Assembly: GCA_002423435.1 (NCBI GenBank) | Contig: DIWE01000036.1 | Location: 275,355-339,354 of the forward strand | DNA from: Clostridiales bacterium UBA6114 | GTDB lineage: Bacteria; Bacillota; Clostridia; Oscillospirales; Butyricicoccaceae | DNA: 64,000 bases | Direction of reading: 5' to 3' | Shown here: positions 34,127-41,713 of the stretch, piece by piece | How the letters are laid out: each line of letters starts with the position of its first letter | How positions within the stretch are numbered: the first letter of the stretch is position 1 | Program-made: the position numbers and the translations under genes | Notes under the pieces: model-generated | Seen by the model: only the letters and a program-made list of their open reading frames with translations | Database searches by the model: none | What the model was told of the DNA's origin: nothing

Positions 34127-35037
34127 TGAAACAGCGGTCTTTACTCATTTTAGTGTCCGCGTGCATGCTTTCGATCCTTTCCGGGTGCACCGGTTTTCCG
34201 GCAAGGGAGGGTAACGGCACGCAGGTTGAGCTCACCTTTCTGAGGGAGCAGAACGAGAGCGTAAGGGGCGAAGTCTTTTTGACGGTCGGGCGGATCATAG
34301 AGGGAAGCGGCAAGGGGGAACTGGCCCGCAATGCGCTTGATTCCCTGCGTACACCGCCCTCGGCATGTGTAAGCCCGTTTCAAAACGGAGTCGAGCTTTC
34401 GTCCGTAAGCCTTGAGGGAAACAGCGCGACGATTGATCTGTCGGGCGAGTTTCAGGACCTGTCCGGCCTTCAGAAAAGCCTGATCACCGCGTCGTTTATC
34501 AAATCCCTGTGCTCGATTGACGGGATCGATTACGTCCGGATCACGTCAAACCGTGAGCCGATCAAAGGCCGGCGCGACCGGTATCTTTCGACGTTTGACC
34601 TGGTGTTCTCGGCCGATTCCTTTACGCATGTCCGTTATGACGCGACCATTTATTTCCCGGACGCGGAAAGAAAAGCGCTGACGGGCGAGAGGAGGCTTGT
34701 CACGACGACACAGGACGAAACGGTGGAGGAGGCGATCGTGGGCGCGGTGCTCTCCGGCATGCAGGAAAAAGGCGTATATGACCTGATGTTTCCGAAAGGC
34801 GCGAGGCTCCTTTCGGCCGAGGTGAAAAACGCCGTCTGCTATCTGGATTTCACGGGCGAGTTTTCCGCACTGTCGGATGATTACGGGAAGCTTTTAATCT
34901 ATTCGCTTGTCGATTCGCTCTGCCGGCTCGAATATGTCCGGGAGGTGCAGTTTTTGCTCGACGGGGAAACGGTATCGTCTTTGGGCGGTGTGAACGTGGA
35001 AAAGCCCATTGAAGCGGATTATAAAATCGTAGTTTAG
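34123..35037 (+). CDS. GerMN-domain lipoprotein
   Basis: A 304-aa lipoprotein: signal peptide with lipobox (SILSGCTGF) and two tandem GerMN (sporulation and germination) domains, the first around residues 45-155 and the second around 170-290, each with a DLSGEF/DFTGEF-like strand. Coupled to the kinase gene by ATGA overlap. The order regulator-kinase-GerMN lipoprotein parallels actinobacterial MtrA-MtrB-LpqB, where the lipoprotein modulates the kinase; that role is an inference here. The stop codon touches the left end of palindromic element B. Confidence 0.85.
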   Translation: MMKQRSLLILVSACMLSILSGCTGFPAREGNGTQVELTFLREQNESVRGEVFLTVGRIIEGSGKGELARNALDSLRTPPSACVSPFQNGVELSSVSLEGNSATIDLSGEFQDLSGLQKSLITASFIKSLCSIDGIDYVRITSNREPIKGRRDRYLSTFDLVFSADSFTHVRYDATIYFPDAERKALTGERRLVTTTQDETVEEAIVGAVLSGMQEKGVYDLMFPKGARLLSAEVKNAVCYLDFTGEFSALSDDYGKLLIYSLVDSLCRLEYVREVQFLLDGETVSSLGGVNVEKPIEADYKIVV

Positions 35038-35196
35038 GCCTTGTTTGAAAAATCAGTGTGTTTGGATTTTTTGACGGATTTTCCGTCGGGCAAGGCAAAT
35101 TTTCGCAGGCATAATTTGTTTATGTCAAGGAGATTTAACACGGTCCGGCGCAAAATTCGGCGAAAAGACAGGCGCAGGGATTTTTCAAACAAGGCC
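35037..35196. repeat. 160-bp imperfect palindrome (element B, MITE-like)
   Basis: Ends GGCCTTGTTTGAAAAATC and GATTTTTCAAACAAGGCC are exact 18-bp inverted repeats. The arms continue with partial complementarity to the apex GGCATAATTTGTTTATG. The middle, GGCAAGGCAAATTTTCGCA then GGCATAAT, resembles the middle of element A. It begins at the last base of the GerMN gene stop codon and ends 39 bp before metY. It contains no credible gene. Confidence 0.75.
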
Positions 35197-35235
35197 AAAT
35201 ATCATAGTTTACTGAATGGGAAGAGGAGTTAAAAA

Positions 35236-36519
35236 ATGGAACTGAAACCGGGATTCGACACACTGTTGCTGCATGCGGGGTATAAGTCCGAGGAGCGGAC
35301 GAAATCAAGGGCGGTCCCGCTTTATATGACGACCGCGTACTCCTTTGACTCGGTGGAGTACGCGAGAAGCCTGTTCGCGCTCGAGCAGGAGGGAAATATT
35401 TATACAAGGCTGCAAAACCCGACGTCGGACGTCCTCGAGAAACGGATTGCCGCGCTTGAGGGGGGCGTCGGCGCGCTCGCGACCTCGAGCGGGCACGCCT
35501 CCGAGTTGATGACGATCCTCGCCTTGGCGTCGAGCGGCGACGAGATCGTTTCGTCTTCCTCGATCTACGGCGGGACGATCAATCTGTTCGGAAAGACCCT
35601 GAAAAAGATGGGTATCACCGCGCGTTTTGTAAATCCCGACGACCCGGACGGGTTTGACCGCGGCACGAGCGAAAAGACAAAGGCATATTTTGTCGAGGTG
35701 GTCGGCAACCCGAACGCGAACGTCGCAGATATCGCGGCGATCTCCAAAATCGCAAAGAAGCACGGTGTGCCGCTGATCGTCGACAGCACGATGACAACGC
35801 CCTATCTCATAAAGCCGTTTGAACTCGGCGCCGATATCGTCATCCATTCGACGACAAAATACCTCTCCGGCAATGGGACGGTAATGGGCGGCGTCACCGT
35901 CGACTCGGGCAAATTCAAATGGCTTAAAAATCCGCGGTTTCCGGAGTTCAACGAGCCCGACCCGAGCTATAAGGGGATTGTTTACGCCGAGGCGCTTAAG
36001 GAGACGGCGTTTATCACGAAGCTGCGCGCACATATCCTGCGCGACGTCGGCGCGTGCCAGTCGCCGTTTAACTCGTGGATCACGCTTTTGGGGATGGAAA
36101 CGCTTTCCCTGCGCATGGAGCGCCACTGTAAAAACGCGGACGTCGTCGCAGAATTCCTGGAAAAACATGAACGCATAAAACGCGTAAACTATCCGCGCCT
36201 TCCGTCGAGCCCTTACTATGAGCTTGCGAAAAAACAGCTGCCGAAGGGAACGGGCTCGGTCTTTACGTTTGAAATCGACGGGACGAGGGAAAACGGCGCG
36301 AGGTTTATCGACGCGCTTTCGCTGATTTCCCATGTGGCAAATCTGGGCGACTCGCGCACGCTTGTTTCCCACCCCGCCTCCACCACCCATTCGCAGCTTT
36401 CAGACGGTCAGCTCAAAACGGCCGGCATCAGCCCGACGACGATCAGGCTCTCGGTCGGCCTTGAAACGGTCGACGACCTGATCTGCGATATCGAGCAGGC
36501 GCTGGAAGCGGCGTTTTAA
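35236..36519 (+). CDS. metY: O-acetylhomoserine sulfhydrylase (Cys/Met metabolism PLP enzyme)
   Basis: A 427-aa PLP-dependent enzyme of the Cys/Met family, of the long O-acetylhomoserine aminocarboxypropyltransferase type. FDTLLLHAGY at the start, YTRLQNPTSDVLEKRIAALEGG, the PLP lysine in VIHSTTKYLSGNG, and SLISHVANLGDSRTLVSHPASTTHSQL near the C-terminus are diagnostic. It makes homocysteine from O-acetylhomoserine and sulfide, feeding the methyltransferase genes at 27.5-30 kb. AGAGGAG precedes the ATG. No SAM riboswitch or T-box was seen upstream. Confidence 0.92.
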   Translation: MELKPGFDTLLLHAGYKSEERTKSRAVPLYMTTAYSFDSVEYARSLFALEQEGNIYTRLQNPTSDVLEKRIAALEGGVGALATSSGHASELMTILALASSGDEIVSSSSIYGGTINLFGKTLKKMGITARFVNPDDPDGFDRGTSEKTKAYFVEVVGNPNANVADIAAISKIAKKHGVPLIVDSTMTTPYLIKPFELGADIVIHSTTKYLSGNGTVMGGVTVDSGKFKWLKNPRFPEFNEPDPSYKGIVYAEALKETAFITKLRAHILRDVGACQSPFNSWITLLGMETLSLRMERHCKNADVVAEFLEKHERIKRVNYPRLPSSPYYELAKKQLPKGTGSVFTFEIDGTRENGARFIDALSLISHVANLGDSRTLVSHPASTTHSQLSDGQLKTAGISPTTIRLSVGLETVDDLICDIEQALEAAF

Positions 36520-36553
36520 TCCGCGCTGCAAAACAATATCTTTTTTATTCAAA

Positions 36554-36588
36554 GACCCCGGGATGCAAAACACATCCCGGGGTCTGAT
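36554..36588 (+). terminator. Intrinsic terminator after metY
   Basis: GACCCCGGGATG pairs with CATCCCGGGGTC around CAAAACA, followed by TGATTTTATT. It lies between the convergent metY and the small minus-strand gene. Confidence 0.85.
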
Positions 36589-36594
36589 TTTATT

Positions 36595-36804
36595 CTATTC
36601 TATGTAGAAATCGCTGTCCGTGTAATTCTGGCCGAGCTTTTTCGGCTTCGGCGGAATCCGCTTTAATGGATCGTACTTGAATCTCGAGCATTTATAGTCG
36701 GCCGAGACGACGCCGTGCCTCCTGCATGAAACGTACTCGTCGTCAAGCGGCTTTGCGTGTATGCAGTAGGAGCAGAACGGTTCGATATCTTTGCGCAGGA
36801 TCAT
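36595..36804 (-). CDS. Small conserved cysteine-containing protein of unknown function
   Basis: A 69-aa protein, MILRKDIEPFCSYCIHAKPLD at the start, with Cys pairs in FCSYC, VSCRR and YKCSRF, suggesting a small metal-binding or redox domain. The C-terminal third is Pro/Lys-rich. Start at ATG 36804, with GAGGGTGA upstream; a longer frame to 36825 is possible. I recall similar uncharacterised small proteins in Clostridia but cannot assign a function. It lies downstream of, and in the same direction as, ylbJ. Confidence 0.65.
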   Translation of the reverse strand: MILRKDIEPFCSYCIHAKPLDDEYVSCRRHGVVSADYKCSRFKYDPLKRIPPKPKKLGQNYTDSDFYIE

Positions 36805-36849
36805 CGCAATATCACCCTCAAGCAAAAGGATTACCCCTATTATATCGGA

Positions 36850-38025
36850 TCAGCTCCGTTTTTGAAAGTGTTTTTTGTAAAAGTACAGAAAAGTGGGCGT
36901 CATAAGCAAAAACCATAAGAGGAGCGCCGCCGCTGCCGAGCAGAAGAAAAGGTCGCTTTGCGCCATCGCGCCCAAATCAGGATAGCCTGTCGCGGGTGCA
37001 AAAACGGAAGGGGCGGGTGATGCGAGGGGCAAAAGCAGAAAGGTGTAGATTCCGGCGATCAGCCCGTGCAGGGTTTTCCCGATGAGGTAGGGCTTGCGGC
37101 TGAGGTCGGTCAGGGTGAGAAATGAAAACGCCTGAAAGTGTACCGAGATCCCCCCGAAGCCCAGCATAACGGCGGCCAGCACAAGCTTTACGGACATTCC
37201 GGCGGATGACGCGGTCAAAGCCCACAGCCCGCAGGTCATCTCAAAAAATCCGGTCAGAAGGCTCTCGCAGCCGGCTGGGTCGACGCCGAGCGGGGCCAGT
37301 GGTATCAAGAGCGCATCCGACCCAAAGTCAAGGATGCGAAATATAGAGAGAAGCTTTGCAAATACCGAGAAAAAGATGACGAAAGCGCAGACGTTTAATA
37401 CGGAGGAAAAGCCGTTTTTCACGGAATCGATGAAAACGGCCGAAAAGCGGACGAAGGAGAAGTCCGCGCGGCGCCGTACTTCTCTCGCGCCGCCGCCGCG
37501 CCTGTAAAAACGGAAGAGGATGCCGACGGTCAGAGAGGCCAGGATATGTGTTAAAAGGAGAAGTAAGCCGCACGCGGGGCTTTTGAACACGCCGGCGCCG
37601 ACGACGCCCAGGATGAAGGCGGGGCCGGAGTTGTTGCAGAACGCGAGGAGGCGCTCGGCCTCCTCCTTTGTGCAAAGCTTCTTCTCGTAGAGAGAAACGA
37701 GAGTTTTGACGCCGACGGGATAGCCTCCGATCAGTCCCAGCGCATAGGCGGGCGCGCACGCGCCGTTTACGCCGAAAAGGCGGCGCATCAGCCCTTCCAG
37801 GGCGACGCCGGCGTAAGACGCGAGGCCGAGGTTTACAAAAAGGGAGGAGACGACCATAAAGGGGAACAGGGAAGGGATGACGGAGTCAAGGCAGACGCGG
37901 ATGGTCGCCTTAGCCGTTTCCATTGTTTCCGTCGTATAAAGCGCAAGCCCCGCGGCGAGGGCCAGCACCACTGAGAACAAAAGCACCTGGTATGCGATTC
38001 GTTTGACGCGAGCTTTGACTGTCAT
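36850..38025 (-). CDS. ylbJ: Sporulation integral membrane protein YlbJ-like
   Basis: A 391-aa polytopic protein with about ten transmembrane helices and nucleoside-recognition (Gate)-type features: SVIPSLFPFMVVSSLFV, the GLIGGYPVGVKTLVSLYEKK segment, FCNNSGPAFILGVVG, and a second Gate-like half (SSAGMSVKLVLAAVMLGFGG). YlbJ is made in the mother cell under sigma E and is needed for a resistant spore. It diverges from the yqfC-yqfD sporulation genes, with 223 bp between. Confidence 0.85.
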   Translation of the reverse strand: MTVKARVKRIAYQVLLFSVVLALAAGLALYTTETMETAKATIRVCLDSVIPSLFPFMVVSSLFVNLGLASYAGVALEGLMRRLFGVNGACAPAYALGLIGGYPVGVKTLVSLYEKKLCTKEEAERLLAFCNNSGPAFILGVVGAGVFKSPACGLLLLLTHILASLTVGILFRFYRRGGGAREVRRRADFSFVRFSAVFIDSVKNGFSSVLNVCAFVIFFSVFAKLLSIFRILDFGSDALLIPLAPLGVDPAGCESLLTGFFEMTCGLWALTASSAGMSVKLVLAAVMLGFGGISVHFQAFSFLTLTDLSRKPYLIGKTLHGLIAGIYTFLLLPLASPAPSVFAPATGYPDLGAMAQSDLFFCSAAAALLLWFLLMTPTFLYFYKKHFQKRS

Positions 38026-38137
38026 GCGCGCACCTCCCTAAAAGAGAATATGAGCGCAGGTGGCAATTTTATTAACTTTTTTGCATAGAGATTACTGATG
38101 CGGATCTAAGATGATTCGGACTCATAAAACCAAAAAA

Positions 38138-38245
38138 ATCGGCGTGCCGCTCGCCGGAAAAGCGGCAACCGCGGCACATGCCGATAAACTCCATGCACCA
38201 AAGGAGCTTTTATTGGCATTATATATATCGCGGTGCATGGAGTTT
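38138..38245 (+). promoter_or_regulatory. Structured leader RNA motif, copy 2 (before yqfC)
   Basis: ATCGGC (38138-38143) pairs with GCCGAT (38180-38185), enclosing GTGCCGC (38144-38150) with GCGGCAC (38171-38177) and an inner GCCG/CGGC stem. A second hairpin pairs AAACTCCATGCACC (38186-38199) with GGTGCATGGAGTTT (38232-38245). The yqfC ribosome binding site GGAG (38239-38242) lies in its right arm. CTCC can instead pair with a GGAG inside the loop (38203-38206), freeing the binding site. Same motif as copies at 2130 and 49699-49937. Confidence 0.55.
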
Positions 38246-38248
38246 ATT

Positions 38249-38545
38249 ATGGCACGCAGGAAAAAGGGGACGGGGGCCGTTTCGAGGAAGCTGTCCGCCG
38301 CGGCCGATAAGCTGGATATTCCGGTCAGCGCGGTATTGAAGACGGCGCGCATATCGATCGACGGAAACCGGCGTATGGTTTTAGAGGGACATGAGGGGAT
38401 TTTAGAATACGGCAGCGAGCTGATCCGTGTAAACTGCAGGGATATGATCCTGACGGTGGAGGGGACCGACCTTCTGGTAAACGCGATGAATCCGGATGGG
38501 CTTTCCCTGACGGGATCGATCAAAAAAATCGAATTTAGTGTTTAG
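38249..38545 (+). CDS. yqfC: Sporulation protein YqfC
   Basis: A 98-aa YabP/YqfC-family protein (RKLSAAADKLDIPVSAVLK, VLEGHEGILEYGSELIRVN, LSLTGSIKKIEFSV). In Bacillus it is made under sigma E and acts in spore morphogenesis. ATG 38249 follows GGAG at 6 nt, within the leader hairpin; upstream in-frame codons belong to the structured leader, not the protein. yqfD follows 12 nt later. Confidence 0.93.
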   Translation: MARRKKGTGAVSRKLSAAADKLDIPVSAVLKTARISIDGNRRMVLEGHEGILEYGSELIRVNCRDMILTVEGTDLLVNAMNPDGLSLTGSIKKIEFSV

Positions 38546-38557
38546 GATGGATGAGCC

Positions 38558-39745
38558 ATGCTTCTTCGGCTGCTGAATTTTTTAAGGGGAAACGTCCGGA
38601 TCGAGATGAGAGGTGCCTGTATCGAGCGCCTTTTAAACATCTGCGCGTTCCACGGGATCGATTTCTGGGACCTGCGGAGGGTAGATACCGACATCCTCTA
38701 CGCCACCGTGCGCATCGACGGCTTCCGCAAGCTGCGCAAATACGCAAGGCGTACGATGACAAGAGTCAGGATCAAAGGGAAAGCGGGCGTCCCCTTTCTG
38801 GTTTTCCGGTACCGATGGCGCTACGCGCTCTGGGGAGGGGCGCTTTTATCGGCCGCGGCCCTTTTTTTCCTGACCTCCTTTGTCTGGACGATCGAAATTG
38901 TCGGCTGCACGTACACGACGCCCGTACAGATCCTCTCGGCCTTAAACGAGCTGGGGCTTAAAACGGGGGTGCGCAAAAGCGCGGTCGATCCGACGGATCT
39001 CAAAAACCAGATGCTCCTGAAAGTCGGGAAGCTTTCCTGGATCACAATAAACTTAAAGGGGACGCACGCCGAGATCGTCGTACGCGAGCGCGAGGAAACG
39101 CCGTATATGATCCCGCAGGATGAGCCGTGCGACATTGTCGCGGGCAAGACGGGCGTGATCCATAAAATGAACGTTATGGAGGGAAAAGCGCTCTTTACCC
39201 CGGGCCAGACGGTGTTAAAAGGGGAGGTCCTTGTGTCGGGGAGGATCGACAGCGAGACCGCGGGCCCCCGCTTTGTGCATTCCCTGGCCGAGGTGCAGGC
39301 AAGGACATGGTACTCGCTTTCGGGCACAGCGCCCGAAGCTTATTACAAAAAAACTTACACAGGCGCGAAAAAAAGCCGCAAAGCGTTGATATTTGGGGAT
39401 AAACGGGTAAATTTATATTTAAACAGTAGTATTCCTTTTGCTTTTTGTGATAAAATGATTGAGAAAGAAAAGGTCATCATAAACGACAACATGCATCTGC
39501 CTGTTTCGGTTGTGACCGAGACCTATCTGGAATATACGCCGGTCAAAACGCGCTCCGTTTCGGGCGAGGTGAGCACCGCCATCAAGCGGTCGCTGGAGCG
39601 GCGGCTTTCGGAAACGATCCAGGGCGGAACGGTGCGCTCTTCGAATTATACCTTTCAAAACGAGAAGGGCGCCGTCACGATGACGTTAAATGCCGAATGC
39701 CTGGAGGAAATCGCGCTTGAAAAGGAGCTTTCGGCTTACCCATAA
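38558..39745 (+). CDS. yqfD: Sporulation protein YqfD
   Basis: A 395-aa membrane protein: N-terminal cytoplasmic segment, one transmembrane helix at residues ~92-110 (WGGALLSAAALFFLTSFVW), and a large extracytoplasmic region starting WTIEIVGCTYTTPVQILSALNELG, with AGKTGVIHKMNVMEGKALFTPGQTV in the middle. This is the YqfD pattern; the protein is a partner of YqfC in sigma E-dependent spore formation. Confidence 0.93.
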   Translation: MLLRLLNFLRGNVRIEMRGACIERLLNICAFHGIDFWDLRRVDTDILYATVRIDGFRKLRKYARRTMTRVRIKGKAGVPFLVFRYRWRYALWGGALLSAAALFFLTSFVWTIEIVGCTYTTPVQILSALNELGLKTGVRKSAVDPTDLKNQMLLKVGKLSWITINLKGTHAEIVVREREETPYMIPQDEPCDIVAGKTGVIHKMNVMEGKALFTPGQTVLKGEVLVSGRIDSETAGPRFVHSLAEVQARTWYSLSGTAPEAYYKKTYTGAKKSRKALIFGDKRVNLYLNSSIPFAFCDKMIEKEKVIINDNMHLPVSVVTETYLEYTPVKTRSVSGEVSTAIKRSLERRLSETIQGGTVRSSNYTFQNEKGAVTMTLNAECLEEIALEKELSAYP

Positions 39746-39766
39746 TAACGCAAGAGAAGGTGTAAA

Positions 39767-40759
39767 ATGCTTCAGCAGACAATCAGCGTCGAGAGGATGG
39801 AGCAGATCATCAATTTATTCGGCTCTTTTGATGAAAATATCAAGGTTCTGGAGCGGGAGTTCGACGTGACGGTTGTAAACCGCGACACGGAGCTTAAAGT
39901 ATCCGGAGAGCCGGAAAACGTGATGAGGGCGACAAAGGCAGTCGAGGCGCTTCTGGTTCTATCCTCGAAGGGCGAGCCGATCAGCGTGCAGAACGTGCAG
40001 TATATCGTGTCGCTCGTAAACGAAGGACAGGAGGAAAAAGTAGGCGAGCTCGTACACGACATCGTGTGCATCACCGCGAAGGGAAAGCCGGTCAAGGCAA
40101 AGACGCTCGGGCAAAAACGCTATGTCGAGGCGATCGGCAACAACATCGTCACCCTGGGCATCGGGCCCGCCGGCACGGGAAAGACGTATCTTGCCGTTGC
40201 GTGCGCCGTTTCCGCCTTCCGCGATAAAAAGGTAAACCGGATTATTCTGACCCGCCCCGCAGTCGAAGCGGGGGAAAAGCTCGGCTTTTTGCCGGGAGAC
40301 CTGCAGAACAAGGTAGACCCTTACCTCCGTCCGCTCTATGACGCGCTTTTCGATATGCTCGGCACCGAAAGCTACCAGCGCTATCTCGAACGCGGAAATA
40401 TCGAAGTGGCGCCGCTGGCGTACATGCGCGGCCGGACGCTTGACGATTCGTTCATCATACTCGACGAGGCGCAGAACACGACGCCCGAGCAGATGAAAAT
40501 GTTCCTGACGAGAATCGGGTTTAATTCGAAGGCGGTCGTGACGGGCGACGTGACCCAGATCGACCTGCCCGGCACGAAAAAAAGCGGGCTCAAGGAGGCG
40601 GCGAAGGTGCTGCGGGACGTCGACGGCATTGCGCAGTGCTGGCTTACAGACCGCGACGTCGTCAGGCATGAGCTCGTGCAGAGGATCATCAAGGCGTATG
40701 AAACGTTTGGCAGCAATGGGAAAAACAGAAGATTCAAGCGGAGGGAACTGCCCAGATGA
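39767..40759 (+). CDS. phoH: PhoH-family ATPase
   Basis: A 330-aa protein with an N-terminal KH-like segment and a PhoH domain: Walker A GIGPAGTGKTYLAVA, RPAVEAGEKLGFLPGD, Walker B FIILDEAQNTTPEQMKMFLTR, TGDVTQIDLP. PhoH proteins are RNA-associated ATPases linked to ribosome maturation. It overlaps ybeY by 4 nt (ATGA). The membrane HD-phosphohydrolase gene (yqfF/pgpH) that often separates phoH and ybeY in Firmicutes is missing here. Confidence 0.95.
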   Translation: MLQQTISVERMEQIINLFGSFDENIKVLEREFDVTVVNRDTELKVSGEPENVMRATKAVEALLVLSSKGEPISVQNVQYIVSLVNEGQEEKVGELVHDIVCITAKGKPVKAKTLGQKRYVEAIGNNIVTLGIGPAGTGKTYLAVACAVSAFRDKKVNRIILTRPAVEAGEKLGFLPGDLQNKVDPYLRPLYDALFDMLGTESYQRYLERGNIEVAPLAYMRGRTLDDSFIILDEAQNTTPEQMKMFLTRIGFNSKAVVTGDVTQIDLPGTKKSGLKEAAKVLRDVDGIAQCWLTDRDVVRHELVQRIIKAYETFGSNGKNRRFKRRELPR

Positions 40760-41250
40760 AGGCAAAGGTTCGTTTTTGCCGGCTGAGGCGGGGCCTTCAG
40801 GCGGACAAACAATCGGAAAAGGTAATCAAAGACTGTATCCGAAGGACGCTTTTGGAGGAGGGCTTCCCTTATGACGCCGAGGTTTCGGTGTCTTTAACGG
40901 ACGGCGAAGGAATCCGAAAGCTGAACAGGGATCACCGCGGGATCGATAAGCCGACCGACGTGCTCTCCTTTCCGATGTTCGAATTTATAAACGGAAAGCC
41001 GCTTGAGGACCTGGAATCCGTTTTTGAGACGGAAGGGTCGGTCCTGCTCGGCGACATCGTTTTGTCGGTCGAGCACGCAAGGGCGCAGGCGCTGGAATAC
41101 GGGCACGGCCTTGCGCGCGAATTCGGCTTTTTGACGGTGCACTCGGTGCTTCATCTTCTGGGGTACGACCATGAGCGCTCGGAGGAAGACACCGGCTTGA
41201 TGCGCGCACACGAAGAACGCATATTGAATACACTCGGGCTTTCGAGGTGA
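40756..41250 (+). CDS. ybeY: Endoribonuclease YbeY (rRNA maturation factor)
   Basis: A 164-aa metalloprotein of the YbeY family: LNRDHRGIDKPTDVLSFPMF, VLLGDIVLSVEHA, and the zinc-binding H3xH5xH motif in HSVLHLLGYDHERSEED. It acts in 16S rRNA 3'-end processing and ribosome quality control. Translation is coupled to phoH. Confidence 0.95.
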   Translation: MKAKVRFCRLRRGLQADKQSEKVIKDCIRRTLLEEGFPYDAEVSVSLTDGEGIRKLNRDHRGIDKPTDVLSFPMFEFINGKPLEDLESVFETEGSVLLGDIVLSVEHARAQALEYGHGLAREFGFLTVHSVLHLLGYDHERSEEDTGLMRAHEERILNTLGLSR

Positions 41251-41254
41251 TTTT

Positions 41255-41713
41255 GTGGGCAGCAACATCAGAAAACTCAGGCAGAGCTTCCATTTTGCCG
41301 CGCGCGGGGTCGTCCTGTGCCTGAAAAACGAGCGCAATTTCAGGATTCATCTGTGCGCGGCGCTGTATGCGTCGGCACTGGCCGCAATCGCCGGGTTTGA
41401 GGCTTATCAGTATGCCATTCTGTTTCTTTGTTTTGCCTCCGTGATGTCGACGGAGCTATTAAATACGGCGATCGAACGGACCTGCGATCTGATCGGCGCC
41501 GAGTACAGCACCCGGATCAAGGCGATCAAGGATATATCGGCGGGCGCCGTTTTGATTGCGGCCTTCTTCGCGTTTCTTACGGGAGCAGCGCTGTTTTTGC
41601 GTAGAGAGGCGATCGACGCGTTTCTCGCGTTTTCCGTGCGTCCGGCGGTGCTCATTTTTGTCGCCTCCGTTCCGGTCGCAGTGTTTTTTATCATCGGTAA
41701 AGGGAAGAGATAA
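41255..41713 (+). CDS. dgkA: Diacylglycerol/undecaprenol kinase
   Basis: A 152-aa DgkA-family membrane kinase with three transmembrane segments. FAARGVVLCLKNERNFRIHLCAA and STELLNTAIERTCDLI carry the catalytic residues of the family. In Gram-positives the usual substrate is undecaprenol, recycled to undecaprenyl phosphate for cell wall synthesis. There is a C-terminal extension with an extra hydrophobic segment (RPAVLIFVASVPVAVFFII). GTG start, 4 nt after ybeY. The cdd gene found between dgkA and era in Bacillus is absent. Confidence 0.9.
   Translation: MGSNIRKLRQSFHFAARGVVLCLKNERNFRIHLCAALYASALAAIAGFEAYQYAILFLCFASVMSTELLNTAIERTCDLIGAEYSTRIKAIKDISAGAVLIAAFFAFLTGAALFLRREAIDAFLAFSVRPAVLIFVASVPVAVFFIIGKGKR

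Noticed and set aside
35197..35235. SAM riboswitch or T-box upstream of metY
   Set aside because: The whole leader is palindromic element B plus 39 nt; no SAM-box consensus, T-box sequence or terminator/antiterminator pair was found.
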